From the NCBI GenBank assembly GCA_002336105.1, contig DDEQ01000041.1, positions 118,633-182,632 of the forward strand: DNA of 64,000 nucleotides. The letters are read 5' to 3'. The DNA is from Chthonomonas sp. UBA1950. Lineage in GTDB: Bacteria; Armatimonadota; Fimbriimonadia; Fimbriimonadales; Fimbriimonadaceae. The position numbers and the translations under genes were made by a program. Below the pieces are notes generated by a model that was given only the letters and a program-made list of their open reading frames with translations, was not told the DNA's origin and ran no database searches. Of this stretch, positions 9,106-18,900 are shown one piece after another (within the stretch, counting starts at the first letter, position 1; each line of letters opens with the position of its first letter).

Positions 9106-10644
9106 TGCGATTTGCTGCGATCGCGTTTCACGAATGACGGTGACTTTGATCTGGCCCGGATATTGAAGTTCTAGCTCGATCCGCCTGGCTACTTCGTTGG
9201 CTAGTTTCGCTGCTCCAAGGTCGTCCACCTCTTGCGGTTTGACGATGAGTCGGATTTCTCGCCCAGCCTGAACAGCATAAGACCTTTCTACGCCGGGGAA
9301 GCTGTTTGCCAGGGATTCCAAGGTAGCCAGCCTCTGAATATAGTTTTCAAGGTTCTCGCGGCGTGCGCCTGGCCTAGCCGCGCTTATGGTATCCGCGATA
9401 ATGACCAGGATGGCTTCGGGTGTAACAGGTTCGATTTCGTGATGGTGCGCGCCTACAGCGTGAAGAATGGGTTCCCGTTCATCAAGCAGTCGTAAAAACT
9501 CCATGCCCGTTATCGCGTGGGGCCCTTCCCACTCAGGCCCTAAAGCTTTGCCTATGTCGTGAAGGAAGCCGGCGCGCTTTGCGATCTCGACGTTGAGTCC
9601 CAGTTCCGCCGCGATGCCGCTCGCGAGTCGCGAGACTTCGACGCTATGGTCAAGAACATTCTGCGCATAAGACGTGCGGAATCGTAGCCGTCCCATGGTT
9701 TCAATAATTCGTGGACTGAGGGAGTGGACGTTCGCCCTGTCTGCCGCACGCTCGCCCGCTTCTGTAATAATCCTCTCGACTTCTGAGTGCGCCTTCTCAT
9801 GGAGTTCTTCGATCCGTCCAGGATGGATGCGACCATCGAGCATGAGGTTCATGAGGGCAAGCCTCGCAGTTTCTCGCCGAACGGGATCGAACGACGATAT
9901 AAGGACAGCTTCTGGCGTTTCATCGACAATGAGATCCACTCCTGCCACTTGTTCAAAGGCTCGGATATTCCTACCGTCGCGGCCAATAATTCGCCCTTTC
10001 ATGTCTTCGCCAGGAAGATCGACAACTGCTAGCGTCGCTTCCGTAACGTAATCGACAACGTTGCGTTGGATGACATCAAGAATCGTCTTTTTCGCTTTGC
10101 GCTCGATTTCTTGAACGGCTAGGTTCTCGGCTTCCTTTGCCCTCCTAACAGCAACCTCACGGAATTCTCGTTCGACGGACTTCAAGTAAATCTCGCGAGC
10201 CTCTGCTTTATCAAGGGAACTCACGCGTTGTAGCTCGGCTTCTATCTCTCTTCTTCTCAGTTCAAGATCACTTTCCGACTCCGCGAGTGCTTTGGCTTCT
10301 ACGCGTAGTGAATCTTCGCGTTCGGTTAGCTTTGCTCGTCGGTCTTCAAGAGACTCTTCTTTTAGAATCAGCCGATTTTCTAGCTTGGTTAGACTCACCG
10401 CGCGCTCTTTAGCTTCTTCTTCTGCACGCGACCGAATGTTGAGCGATTCTTCTTTTGCTTCTAAGAGGATGTGTTCAGCTTTGATGTCTGCTTCTTGTCT
10501 TAGCCGCCTCTCTGACGCTTCGGCATCTGCCTGATGGCGTTGCGCCAGGAGATACATGGGCCGAATAACGATGGCGTACACGACCAAACTAACGATGATG
10601 GCGACGGCAATCCCGATCAATATGGCTAGTACGACAGGGTTCAC
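9100..10644 (-). CDS. rny: Ribonuclease Y
   Basis: Membrane-anchored endoribonuclease that starts mRNA decay. Domains in order: one N-terminal transmembrane helix (about residues 4-28), a long charged coiled coil (about 35-190), a KH RNA-binding domain with GRIIGRDGRNIRAFE (about 215-230), and an HD metal-dependent catalytic domain with GFLHDIGKA (about 360) and HHHEIEP downstream. The 514-residue length is normal. Its start overlaps the recX stop by 4 bp, so it is translationally coupled as the last gene of recA-recX-rny. Confidence 0.97.
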   Translation of the reverse strand: MNPVVLAILIGIAVAIIVSLVVYAIVIRPMYLLAQRHQADAEASERRLRQEADIKAEHILLEAKEESLNIRSRAEEEAKERAVSLTKLENRLILKEESLEDRRAKLTEREDSLRVEAKALAESESDLELRRREIEAELQRVSSLDKAEAREIYLKSVEREFREVAVRRAKEAENLAVQEIERKAKKTILDVIQRNVVDYVTEATLAVVDLPGEDMKGRIIGRDGRNIRAFEQVAGVDLIVDETPEAVLISSFDPVRRETARLALMNLMLDGRIHPGRIEELHEKAHSEVERIITEAGERAADRANVHSLSPRIIETMGRLRFRTSYAQNVLDHSVEVSRLASGIAAELGLNVEIAKRAGFLHDIGKALGPEWEGPHAITGMEFLRLLDEREPILHAVGAHHHEIEPVTPEAILVIIADTISAARPGARRENLENYIQRLATLESLANSFPGVERSYAVQAGREIRLIVKPQEVDDLGAAKLANEVARRIELELQYPGQIKVTVIRETRSQQIAK

Positions 10645-11078
10645 TCTGGTTCACCTTCACCGAAGATCCGGTTGATCATGGTTTCGACTAATTCGGCATC
10701 AAAACCCTTTGACATAAGGAACCGAGTAGCCCGGAATCGATCGCTTGGTGACTTGTATTTCGATTTAACTGCTATCTCCATTCGAAGTTCCTCAGGATCT
10801 GCGCTTGCGATCGCTTCCGCCGCAACCTCTTCATTGACTCCCCTTTGAGCTAGAAGAGTCATGAGTGCCAAATTGCCTAGGCTGTTTTTTGTCCGAACAA
10901 ATAGCCCGGCAACTCGCAGATCATCAATGATTCTACGTTGTCGAAGCCTGTCGATGGTTGCTTCCAAGACATCGGGCGGAAATCCAGCAAGATGTTGCCG
11001 AACTTCCGCCTCGAACCTGTCTCGTTTGGACAAGTATTTCAGAGCACTTGCCATCGCTTCATCGAAGCGATCTGACAT
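10641..11078 (-). CDS. recX: Regulatory protein RecX
   Basis: A 145-residue helical protein expected to bind the RecA filament and cap or modulate it. Visible RecX marks are the ALKYLSKRDRFEAEVRQHL opening (family AxxxLxxRxxSxxELrxkL) and the repeated three-helix modules with the RIIDD segment (family YINDxxfA) and RFRATRFLMSKGFD near the end. It starts 2 bp after the recA stop and overlaps rny by 4 bp. Position and motifs together make the call firm. Confidence 0.92.
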   Translation of the reverse strand: MSDRFDEAMASALKYLSKRDRFEAEVRQHLAGFPPDVLEATIDRLRQRRIIDDLRVAGLFVRTKNSLGNLALMTLLAQRGVNEEVAAEAIASADPEELRMEIAVKSKYKSPSDRFRATRFLMSKGFDAELVETMINRIFGEGEPE

Positions 11079-11080
11079 GC

Positions 11081-12172
11081 CTACTCTTCCAGATCCGCTG
11101 GATCGTCTTCGCTGAACGGTTCGTCTGGCGCGGAAGCCTTTTCAGCCTTAAACAGATCTCTAACCTTTGTGTCGATTTCGGCGAAGATTGCCGGATGCTC
11201 GTCGAGGAATGTTCGAGCGTTGTCGCGTCCTTGGCCCAGTCGCTGCTCACCGTAGTTGTAGAAGGTTCCCGCTCGGTTAATGATGTTCTTCACCGTTGCG
11301 ATGTCGAGCAGATCACCTGAGCGCGAAATGCCCTTGCCAAAGATAATGTCGAATTCAGCCGTGCGGAACGGTGGAGCAACTTTGTTCTTGACTACTTTCA
11401 CTTTCGTTCGAGCGCCAATCTGCTCTGCGCCAACCTTGATGGCGTCGCCTTTCCTAACTTCGAGTCGAACGCTTGACCAGAACTTGAGCGCGCGGCCGCC
11501 AGGGGTGGTTTCTGGGTTACCGTACATAACGCCGATCTTTTCGCGCAATTGGTTGATGAAGATGGCGCTGGTTTTACTCTTGCTAAGCGAACCACCAAGT
11601 TTTCGTAAGGCTTGGCTCATCATTCGAGCTTGGATTCCAACAAAGGAATCCCCCATTTCGCCTTCAATTTCGGCTTTGGGAACAAGCGCGGCAACCGAGT
11701 CGATGACCACAATATCGACCGCGCCAGATCGGACGATTGCGTCGGTGATTTCGAGCGCCTCTTCACCGCTGCTGGGCTGAGAGATATAGAGTTTGTCTAC
11801 ATCGACGCCAAGTGTTCGAGCGTACTCGGTATCCAGCGCGTGCTCCGCGTCAACGTAAAGTGCTAATCCTCCAGCCCGCTGTGCTTCTGCCACGCAGTGC
11901 AGAGCAAGAGTCGATTTACCGCCAGATTCAGGCCCGTAAATCTCGGTGATGCGTCCACGAGGAATACCACCGACGCCAAGAGCCATGTCGAGGCTCAATG
12001 ACCCGGTAGAAATGGCATCGATATGCTCCTTCTCACCGTCACCCATCAGCATAACCGCTCCTTTACCAAAGGAACGCTCAATTTGACTTAGGGCGGCTTC
12101 GAGGGCTCGACTTCGCTCAGACGTTGCGGCTTGGGCGACTGGCCCTTTTTCAGATGCGTTAGCTTTTCTCAC
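11081..12172 (-). CDS. recA: Recombinase RecA
   Basis: ATP-dependent strand-exchange protein for homologous recombination and the DNA-damage response. The Walker A motif is GPESGGKST, Walker B ends in IVVIDSVAALVPKAE, and the RecA signature ALRKLGGSLSKSKT together with the L2-loop region around FINQLREKIGVMYGNPETT is intact. At 363 residues it has the usual length, with an acidic C-terminal tail. Translation begins at a GTG (12172) that gives MRKANASEKGP. It is the first gene of a tight operon with recX and rny, preceded by a good sigma-70-type promoter. I see no obvious LexA box of a known type. Confidence 0.98.
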   Translation of the reverse strand: MRKANASEKGPVAQAATSERSRALEAALSQIERSFGKGAVMLMGDGEKEHIDAISTGSLSLDMALGVGGIPRGRITEIYGPESGGKSTLALHCVAEAQRAGGLALYVDAEHALDTEYARTLGVDVDKLYISQPSSGEEALEITDAIVRSGAVDIVVIDSVAALVPKAEIEGEMGDSFVGIQARMMSQALRKLGGSLSKSKTSAIFINQLREKIGVMYGNPETTPGGRALKFWSSVRLEVRKGDAIKVGAEQIGARTKVKVVKNKVAPPFRTAEFDIIFGKGISRSGDLLDIATVKNIINRAGTFYNYGEQRLGQGRDNARTFLDEHPAIFAEIDTKVRDLFKAEKASAPDEPFSEDDPADLEE

Positions 12173-12208
12173 GGTTCTTTAGTTGATTTTAGCAGACATT
12201 TGTGCAGA

Positions 12209-12236
12209 TGTATAGCCCTTAACCAAAACTTGTCAA
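12209..12236 (-). promoter_or_regulatory. Probable recA promoter
   Basis: On the minus strand TTGACA (12236-12231), a 16-bp spacer, then TATACA (12214-12209), about 36 bp before the recA GTG. Both hexamers are close to sigma-70 consensus. Confidence 0.7.
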
Positions 12237-12240
12237 CCTA

Positions 12241-12501
12241 TCATTTTGCCAAGATTTGCATCGCCTCAGAGACGGAGAGGGGGTGAATATCAAGCGCCTT
12301 ATCTCGGCTCTTATGCCCTTTGGCAACTTGAACCGAACTTGTCGGTATGCCAAGTGCCTTTGCGACCAACTTGCAGACGGCTTCGTTGGCTTGGCCATCG
12401 GTGGGGGCTGCGGTCACCCACACTTTGACAACTCCATCGGATACGGTGACTTTGTTTTGACTTGATCGGGGCTGAACTCGAATGTGAAGCAGCTCAGTCA
12501 C
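12241..12501 (-). CDS. DUF167 (YggU-like) family protein
   Basis: An 86-residue small alpha/beta protein. The LHIRVQPRSSQNKV opening (family v.VqPgAkk.ev) and the segment AAPTDGQANEAVCKLVAKALG (family aPPvdGkAN.al...lAk.l) followed by GHKSRDK (family G..sR.K) are the DUF167 hallmarks. Function is unknown across the family; it is often found next to division or YggT genes. It overlaps the DivIVA-like gene by 8 bp, matching the common DivIVA/YlmG/YggU neighbourhood. Confidence 0.88.
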   Translation of the reverse strand: MTELLHIRVQPRSSQNKVTVSDGVVKVWVTAAPTDGQANEAVCKLVAKALGIPTSSVQVAKGHKSRDKALDIHPLSVSEAMQILAK

Positions 12502-12979
12502 GAGCCACCGTGAGTGCTTCGACCTGAATTGCGGCTAATTCTGGGTTTGGCAATGCGTCGAGTTGACTTGAGAAACGCCCTAGGATCGTTTTCATTTCTT
12601 CAACAAAGCGCAATTTATCTTGCTTGAGCTTCTCACACTCCCATCTGAGTTCGCTCACCTTTTGTTGGACCGCGACGCGCTCTGCCAAAGCCGATTGTCG
12701 AGCTTCCTCTAATATGAGGCCGGCTTGTTTGTGAGCCATCGCCATTGTGTCAGCGGCGGCTTTTTGCGCGCTGATCAGGGCTTCTTTCATCGTCGAGTCA
12801 TCCAGACGGTACCGCTCATTCTCGGCACGGAGGCGATCCATTTGCTCTCGCAGAGACTCGTTTTCGGCGAGAAGAATATCCATCGTTCTCGCGGCTTTTT
12901 GAATCAGTTCATCGACTTCATCACAATCGTATCCACGAAAGGTCTTGGTCAACTGGGCATTTTCTAAATCTACTGGCAT
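12494..12979 (-). CDS. DivIVA-domain coiled-coil protein
   Basis: About 161 residues with the DivIVA N-terminal module MPVDLENAQLTKTFRGYD then DEVDELI, followed by a long charged coiled coil (about residues 30-140). DivIVA-type proteins sense negative membrane curvature at poles and septa and recruit division or wall-growth partners. I set the start at 12979, where the family motif begins; four extra codons to 12991 are possible. It is divergent from rqcH with about 50 bp between them, and co-transcribed with the DUF167 gene. Whether it acts in division or in secretion is not visible. Confidence 0.85.
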   Translation of the reverse strand: MPVDLENAQLTKTFRGYDCDEVDELIQKAARTMDILLAENESLREQMDRLRAENERYRLDDSTMKEALISAQKAAADTMAMAHKQAGLILEEARQSALAERVAVQQKVSELRWECEKLKQDKLRFVEEMKTILGRFSSQLDALPNPELAAIQVEALTVARD

Positions 12980-13032
12980 TGTGCGTTCCATCGCTTTACC
13001 TCACCACCAGTTTACGAGAGATCGTTCGGAAT

Positions 13033-14637
13033 ATGAAGCCCTTCTTCATCAAGGTACAACGAACCGTGGCGCGAGTTCCGTTTGATAGTTTTGTGTTAGG
13101 GGCCGTTGTCGATGAACTCAGCGCGTTCGTCGGCGGAAAGGTGCAAGACGTGCGCCAACCCTCGGACAACGAGATATACCTCGGGCTTTACTCAGCCGAG
13201 GCTGGCGAGGCAATGCTTCTCATTTCGTCTCATCCGCTGTTCAGCCGAACCCACTTTGTAACCAGAAGACCGAAGAATCCGCCGGAACCGCCGACTTTCT
13301 GTGCGACGTTGCGTTCCAGAATTGAGGGGTCTCGAATCGCGCATGTTCGTCAGATTGGTTACGACCGTGTTCTCGAGATTGCGTTTGATGGACCGAAAGG
13401 ACCTCATCTGCTGATTGCGGAGCTAATGGGAAAGCATAGCAACGTTGTTCTCGTCGACGAAACCGGCAGGTGTGTGAGCGCGATGAAATGGGTATCACGA
13501 GCGCATAGCTCGCGACCGGTAGTGCCGAATAGCACCTACAGCTGGCCACCAGTGATGAACGAAACGGAAAGAGCCTGGACCGGAGGTGGACCTCTTGCGT
13601 GGATCGAAACCGCAACTGAGTTGAAGGCACTTCCTCCTTTCACTTCTCGCCTGCTGGAGAATGTGCCGATTCCGGCAAAGTGGTTGCCGGTACTGACCGA
13701 CGATGGGGCTTATCCCGTCCCCCTCGAAGGTGGGTTTGCTCGCGGGAGCATCAGCGTCGCTCTAGAACAGTACTTCGACACGGCGATTCCACAGCTACTG
13801 GCTCAGACCCTTCGCGATAACCTCCTGAAGAGTCTTGAACGTGTTCTGAACGCACGAGACGCCGCGCTTAATGAATTGAAGCAAGCGGCGGAACTGGCAA
13901 CAAGAGCAAATCAGATGCAGCGATATGGGGAACTCATTCTGGCTTACGGCCCCGCAGCAGAGCCAGGAATATCCATGCTGGATGCTTGGGATTACGACGG
14001 AACTGAAGTTCGGATTCGTCTTGACCCGGCCCTTGGGTTTAAGGACAACGCCAACACCTATTTTCAGAAGGCTCGACATGCAAAAGATCGCATGGGTTTG
14101 GTACACGATCAAATCGCACGGCTCTCGAAAGACCGAGACTCAGTTCGTGATCTGATGATTCGAATCACAAACGAACCTCGATTATCGAATATGCAGGAGA
14201 TGCAGAAGTATGCGCGAGAACGTAAGTGGATCGGAGCGATTGTCTCGCCGTCGAAACGGGGCAAAGATGAGCGCCCCTACGAGGGCCATCGGATTCGAGA
14301 ATTGCTCGGTCCGGGCGGCCTAACCTATTTGTATGGTGAGAACGCAGATGCTAATGACTTCCTCACGATGCGCGTTGCGAAGCCGAACGACATATGGCTC
14401 CATGTCCGTGGATCAACCTCGGCGCATGTGGTGATCGCGACGCGAAATCACCCAGAGAAAATCCAAAAGGAGCACCTGGAATATGCCGCAAAGGTGGCAG
14501 TCCAGAATTCGCCGAGTAAGCACGCTGGTTATGTTCCAGTCGATTACACTTTGCGGCGGCATGTTTGGCGTCCCCGAGGAGCACCTCCGGGGACCGCGCT
14601 GTATAAGAATGAGAAAACCCTCCATGTGGAGGGTTAG
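13033..14637 (+). CDS. rqcH: Rqc2/RqcH-type NFACT ribosome quality control protein
   Basis: A 534-residue NFACT protein. In bacteria RqcH binds obstructed 50S subunits and recruits tRNA-Ala to add C-terminal alanine tails that mark stalled peptides for proteolysis. Seen: NFACT-N with FDSFVLGAVVDELSAFVGG then VRQPSDNEIYL; the conserved Asp-Arg pair D111-R112 in GYDRVLEIAF, needed for tailing in characterised RqcH; a central coiled-coil/HhH part (about 275-400); and NFACT-R with PNDIWLHVRGSTSAHVVI near the C-terminus. The frame is open upstream to 12979, but those residues fit nothing. ATG 13033 is chosen; GTG 13066 is the alternative. Older annotations call this a fibronectin-binding protein. 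Confidence 0.9.
   Translation: MKPFFIKVQRTVARVPFDSFVLGAVVDELSAFVGGKVQDVRQPSDNEIYLGLYSAEAGEAMLLISSHPLFSRTHFVTRRPKNPPEPPTFCATLRSRIEGSRIAHVRQIGYDRVLEIAFDGPKGPHLLIAELMGKHSNVVLVDETGRCVSAMKWVSRAHSSRPVVPNSTYSWPPVMNETERAWTGGGPLAWIETATELKALPPFTSRLLENVPIPAKWLPVLTDDGAYPVPLEGGFARGSISVALEQYFDTAIPQLLAQTLRDNLLKSLERVLNARDAALNELKQAAELATRANQMQRYGELILAYGPAAEPGISMLDAWDYDGTEVRIRLDPALGFKDNANTYFQKARHAKDRMGLVHDQIARLSKDRDSVRDLMIRITNEPRLSNMQEMQKYARERKWIGAIVSPSKRGKDERPYEGHRIRELLGPGGLTYLYGENADANDFLTMRVAKPNDIWLHVRGSTSAHVVIATRNHPEKIQKEHLEYAAKVAVQNSPSKHAGYVPVDYTLRRHVWRPRGAPPGTALYKNEKTLHVEG
14612..14635 (-). terminator. Terminator of the pseudopilin/lipoprotein unit, inside the rqcH 3' end
   Basis: A 9-bp inverted repeat AACCCTCCA / TGGAGGGTT (14616-14635), followed on the minus strand by TTCTC after the stem's own TT. 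It overlaps the last codons and the stop of convergent rqcH. Confidence 0.6.
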
Positions 14638-14640
14638 AGA

Positions 14641-14829
14641 TTATTTGGGTTGACCTTCACCGGGTTTGTAGTGAGGATCGCTACTCGCGTTCGGGGCAGC
14701 AGGATCTGGCTGCTCTTTTGATCTCAGCTCTTGCACCGAAATCGTCTTGCCTTCAGCGCCTTCAGGTTGTGAACAACCGACTAGCATAAGGCAAGAAGCC
14801 ACTAACGCAACGACTAGCTTGCTGACCAA
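14641..14829 (-). CDS. Small lipoprotein of unknown function
   Basis: Starting at TTG 14829, this reads MVSKLVVALVASCLMLVGC, a textbook lipoprotein signal ending in the LVGC lipobox. After Cys the mature part is only about 43 residues, Pro/Gly/Ser-rich and probably disordered (EQPDPAAPNASSDPHY). A GGGGG stretch about 7 nt upstream may be the ribosome-binding site. The longer frame to 14850 would place extra residues before the signal and is less likely. It overlaps the end of the pseudopilin-like gene by 16 bp, so the two are translationally coupled. It is a presumptive substrate of Lgt. Confidence 0.72.
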   Translation of the reverse strand: MVSKLVVALVASCLMLVGCSQPEGAEGKTISVQELRSKEQPDPAAPNASSDPHYKPGEGQPK

Positions 14830-15659
14830 AACGGCCCCCAGAATTTCCAAAGATTTCGATTATCCATCGCGTTACAGAAGCTGTTCCATCCTGAAGATTC
14901 GTTTTGAGAAGGATTGTTGTAATACTTCTTGATGAATTTTTCGTTGCCAAATTTCGCCGCGTGCCCGTCTGAATAACCACCGATGAATCGAGTGCCGTAC
15001 TGTTTTCTAGCCTCATAGATGAGCTGTTTCCAGTCAAATCCGTCGACATAAATGTCCACAGTTGGGTTGGCCGCATCGTAGGCGCTAAAGCGCATCCAAG
15101 ACCAGTTTGAAATCTTGCCGTAACGGGTTGGCGCTAGAGCGAGTCTTGTCGCCGGTTCCTCAATCGCGGTGAGGCTTCGGGTCACGCTTGTTTCATCGCC
15201 GTAATTGATGCAACTTGAGCCGCCATATGTCTGGCGAGAATAGCCATCCGTGTTCAGCGACAGTGTCGTTATCCAGGTCCAGTTATATTTGTAGTTGGGA
15301 TAGTACGGATCCTGATACAGTTTGTTGTAGTCGGTGATCTCAGGGAATGTCTTATCAAAGAACACACTCTGATTCTTCACGTAAGGGAAGATCCTGCCAA
15401 CCCAAGTCGTCGGATAGTGATACGCGGCTGTATCGCCTGTGATGCTTCCGTCTGAATAGCCATATTCAAAGACCGCCATATCATCAAAGTCGACGGAGTA
15501 CATCTGCACTCCGAGAGCTAGTTGCTTTACGCCTGAGAGCGAGGCAGTAATCTTCGCTGCTGCTTTAGCCTGTGCAAAAACGGGAAAAAGAATGGCTGCT
15601 AAGATCGCGATGATAGCGATCACGACGAGTAGTTCAATAAGAGTAAATGCGCGGCGCAT
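14814..15659 (-). CDS. Pseudopilin-like protein with type IV N-methylation signal
   Basis: A 281-residue protein that begins MRRAFTLIELLVVIAIIAIL, a class III (prepilin) signal; PilD would cleave before Phe5 and methylate it. The hydrophobic helix runs on into AILFPVFAQAKAAAK, a form very common in Armatimonadota and Planctomycetes, where many copies per genome belong to the DUF1559/type II secretion pseudopilin group. The globular C-terminal part is rich in Tyr, Trp and Asn. ATG 15659 has AAAGGTG at the right spacing; GTG 15668 is an upstream alternative. Its last bases overlap the small lipoprotein gene. The role could be a surface filament or secretion pseudopilus; the cargo is unknown. 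Confidence 0.82.
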   Translation of the reverse strand: MRRAFTLIELLVVIAIIAILAAILFPVFAQAKAAAKITASLSGVKQLALGVQMYSVDFDDMAVFEYGYSDGSITGDTAAYHYPTTWVGRIFPYVKNQSVFFDKTFPEITDYNKLYQDPYYPNYKYNWTWITTLSLNTDGYSRQTYGGSSCINYGDETSVTRSLTAIEEPATRLALAPTRYGKISNWSWMRFSAYDAANPTVDIYVDGFDWKQLIYEARKQYGTRFIGGYSDGHAAKFGNEKFIKKYYNNPSQNESSGWNSFCNAMDNRNLWKFWGPFWSAS

Positions 15660-15854
15660 AGGATTCACCTTTTAGATAGACTGACACTCATTTGTTTGGG
15701 CAATGTTAAAGCTAGATGTCATATGCGTACGCTTTTCTGTAGTGAGAATATCGAATACAGCTTTTTTCGGAGATAACGCGGCGATAGTAACAAAGAAAAG
15801 ATAGAGGTGCAGCGATGAATTGCTTTACACCGCTTGGTTTCTGACGATTGAACG

Positions 15855-15900
15855 GAAAATACGACAACGCGTTTGAGAGATCGAGAACCTCTCAAACGCG
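15855..15900 (-). terminator. Intrinsic terminator after the GH2 gene
   Basis: A perfect 12-bp inverted repeat CGCGTTTGAGAG / CTCTCAAACGCG (15868-15900) with a 9-nt loop, followed on the minus strand by TTGTCGTATTTT. It starts 29 bp after the beta-galactosidase stop. Confidence 0.85.
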
Positions 15901-15929
15901 AGGAGTCAGGTCGTTTGCGGCCTGGAAAT

Positions 15930-18900
15930 TTACTTTTCTATGTCGAGTTCTGCCAGGCTTGCGAAGCCTTCACCGGACCAGTCGCTAAGCACTCTAATCT
16001 GAATGAAGTGGGCTTTGATGTTTGAATTTAGTCGGACTGATTGGCGACTTCCCGAGTTTCTCAACGTGCCTTTCGCGATGGGTTGCCCCCAGTCCTTGCC
16101 GTCCTCCGATGCATAGATTTCATACTCTTTGATACGGCCATTACCGTTGCCGTCTTGCCGTGGCAACAGCGAAACACCTCTGAATTCCTGATCCTTCTTT
16201 AAATTAATCGTCAGAGAATGAGGCGGTTCAGCCTTGTTTGAACTCCATCGTGAGTGCCAGATGGTGCTGCTGTCATTATCTAGAACGTGTTCAGGCTCGC
16301 CTTCACCGCGTTCATAACTGTTGGCGGTCGCAGTCCAAGTTGATTTGGCTGGTACTGCTTCGAGTTCTAACTTTCCAACAAAACTACCACTGCGGACCCA
16401 GATCGCATGCGGTTCGGTAGCGGGAATCCCAGCCTGCGGAGTGCCCCATGCCTGGCCGTCATCCGAAATTTCGATGCTGGGGTCTCCAAGCAGTTGGACG
16501 GTGCCGTTTGACTTAGCTGTAGCCAACGGCAATGAACCTGATCGATCTGGTGCCGAAACATCGGCGCCAACCTTGGGGTCTTCGGTTGCACTGAGAACGT
16601 AAGAGAATCGAGTTGGAGTGCAATCCACCCGGTATTGCGGTTGCGGTCTTGGGCCACAAGCCGCAGAGCCGACACCGAGCGTTTTTGCAGACACGATAAG
16701 AACCGTTGCATTTCGCTTGGGAAGATCGACTCGATAGGCTACATCCTCCATATCCTCATCACGGTAAGGCAACGCTGAGAACTGAAGTGGGGTGGCTTCT
16801 GCGCTGACACGCAAAGTGGGCATTCCAGTTCCGCCCAAAACGATCCAACGCATATCCTCATGGTTTCCGCCTTCTTGAGGTTTCTCATAAGGCGTGAGTT
16901 GAGCTGTTACTGTGCTTGAGTAATAGCCAATATCGGAACCGCGCTTGCGGTCAGAATAGTTCTCCATTGGGCCACGAGCGAAATAACTCAGGTTCTCAAG
17001 GGAAGGCTTGAGCAGCATTCGAACCCCGACTCGTGCGAGGGCGATGTTGGGACCATTTGGTGAAACAGCGTTGTCGACAGCGATACGGCCATCGGCATAA
17101 ACCGTGTAACGCGCGAGGTGATGAACGCTGAATCCGGCATACCCGATGTACTTGGTGCTGATCGATACTTGGGCAGTTGAAGAGCCTACTTTGCTTGCGT
17201 TGATCGAGAGCACTCTGGTGGAGAGCTTATCGAGACCAGCATTGTGCCAGCCCCCGGCAGCCCAACCATCATCGTTCCTGTGTTGTGCGCGCCACAAATG
17301 GAGTTTCGGACCACCGTCAGTAAGAAGGACTTCCTTTCCGTTTGCAGCAAGTGAGTTGATCGTTCCGGATTCGTGCCCGAAAACGACCGAGAATGTAGCG
17401 CCTTTGACGCTGATATCTCCGTTTGATAGTGTATTAACGGTTAGGTTGCCAGTGGGTGGTTCGGCTTTTACGGGAGTTCCGGACGAGATACCAAACTGTG
17501 CGTTTGCAATCTCGGTACCGACCTTTGCCCACTTTTCTGGTTTTCGAAGTGTGACAGCCCAGTTCAGGTATTTCACTGGGTCAGCTTTGCCGTTAATTGC
17601 TTGCACCAACTCTGATGGAGCTTCAATGGTGAGTTCAGCTCCTGGTAGCACCGAAGGAAGATGGCTTGATCCCGAACCCACGACTCCACGCTCTGAGACG
17701 ACGGTCCATTTGAGATCAAACTGGTTCAGGTTGAGGAATGCGTACCGATTCTTTAGCCGGACTTTGCCATCTGAGAGGTCCGTGAACGAAACCCACTGAT
17801 AGGCACGTTTCATCTCTGGGTAGTGAGGTTTTGGAGTTCGATCTGAGAAGACAACCCCTTTGTGAATGAAGTAGCCGTCGTTAGGTTTTTCTCCAAATCC
17901 GCCGCCGTAGGCAAGAAGCACATGCTTAGGATCGCGTCGATTCCAAAGCCCCTGGTCTTGCCATTCCCAAACGGCTCCTCCCATGAGGGCGGGGTATTTA
18001 TCAAATAGGTCGTTATAGTCGCCGATGGACCCCATCGAGTTGTTCATCGCATGGGCATATTCGCAAAGATAGAAAGGCTTTGTAAATCGGTTGCTTGTTG
18101 CGATCCGCTCGACCGAAGGCACGTCCGTGTACATTTCGCTGTCAACACTGGCCGGATTGTTACTCCCGGCCCCGAATGACTGATAGTGAGTCGGACGAGT
18201 GGGGTCTAACTTCTCGACCGTTTTGAGCGCGGATCGAAAGTTTGTGCCGTCTCCGTTCTCGTTCCCCAGCGACCAGATCAGAACCGATGGATGGTTCTTC
18301 ATATTCTCAACGTTTGCTACATTTCGATCGACGACCATCTGCTCGAAACGGGCATCGTTAGAGAGGATGTTATAGGCTCCGTGAGATTCGGCATTGGCCT
18401 CGCCGACAAGATAGATTCCCCACTCATCGCATAGTTCGTACCACCTTGGATCATTGGTGTAGTGGCTCGTTCGAACGTGGTTGCAGTTCGCGCCTTTCAA
18501 TAGTTGCAGATCGCGAATCATCTGCGCTTCGGTGACCGTGTGTCCGGTGTTGGGGTCCATCTCGTGTCGATTGGCGCCTTTCAACTTGACGGGAACGCCG
18601 TTAACCATGAACACTCGACCTTTGATTTCGACCTTGCGGAACCCGACTTTATGTGAGATGAATTCTTTGTCTTCGCCCAGACGAATCACGGCGGTGTATA
18701 GATTCGGTGTCTCCGCAGTCCATTTCGCGGGTTCGTGTACCTTCAAGTTGAGGATGACGATGCGCTCGCCACTCGCAGAAGTTGCTCCAATGGCAGTTTC
18801 GGTAGTGCCAACGAGCGCGCCTTTCGAGTTTAAGAGATCAACCGTGAGTTTGGTGGGACTCGATAACTTCGTGTCGTAGTTGTGGATTTTTGCCCGAAGG

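Noticed and set aside
17146..17799. 217-codon frame opposite the beta-galactosidase gene
   Set aside because: Long but antisense to conserved GH2 sequence; Ser/Pro/Thr-rich composition is typical of a shadow frame.
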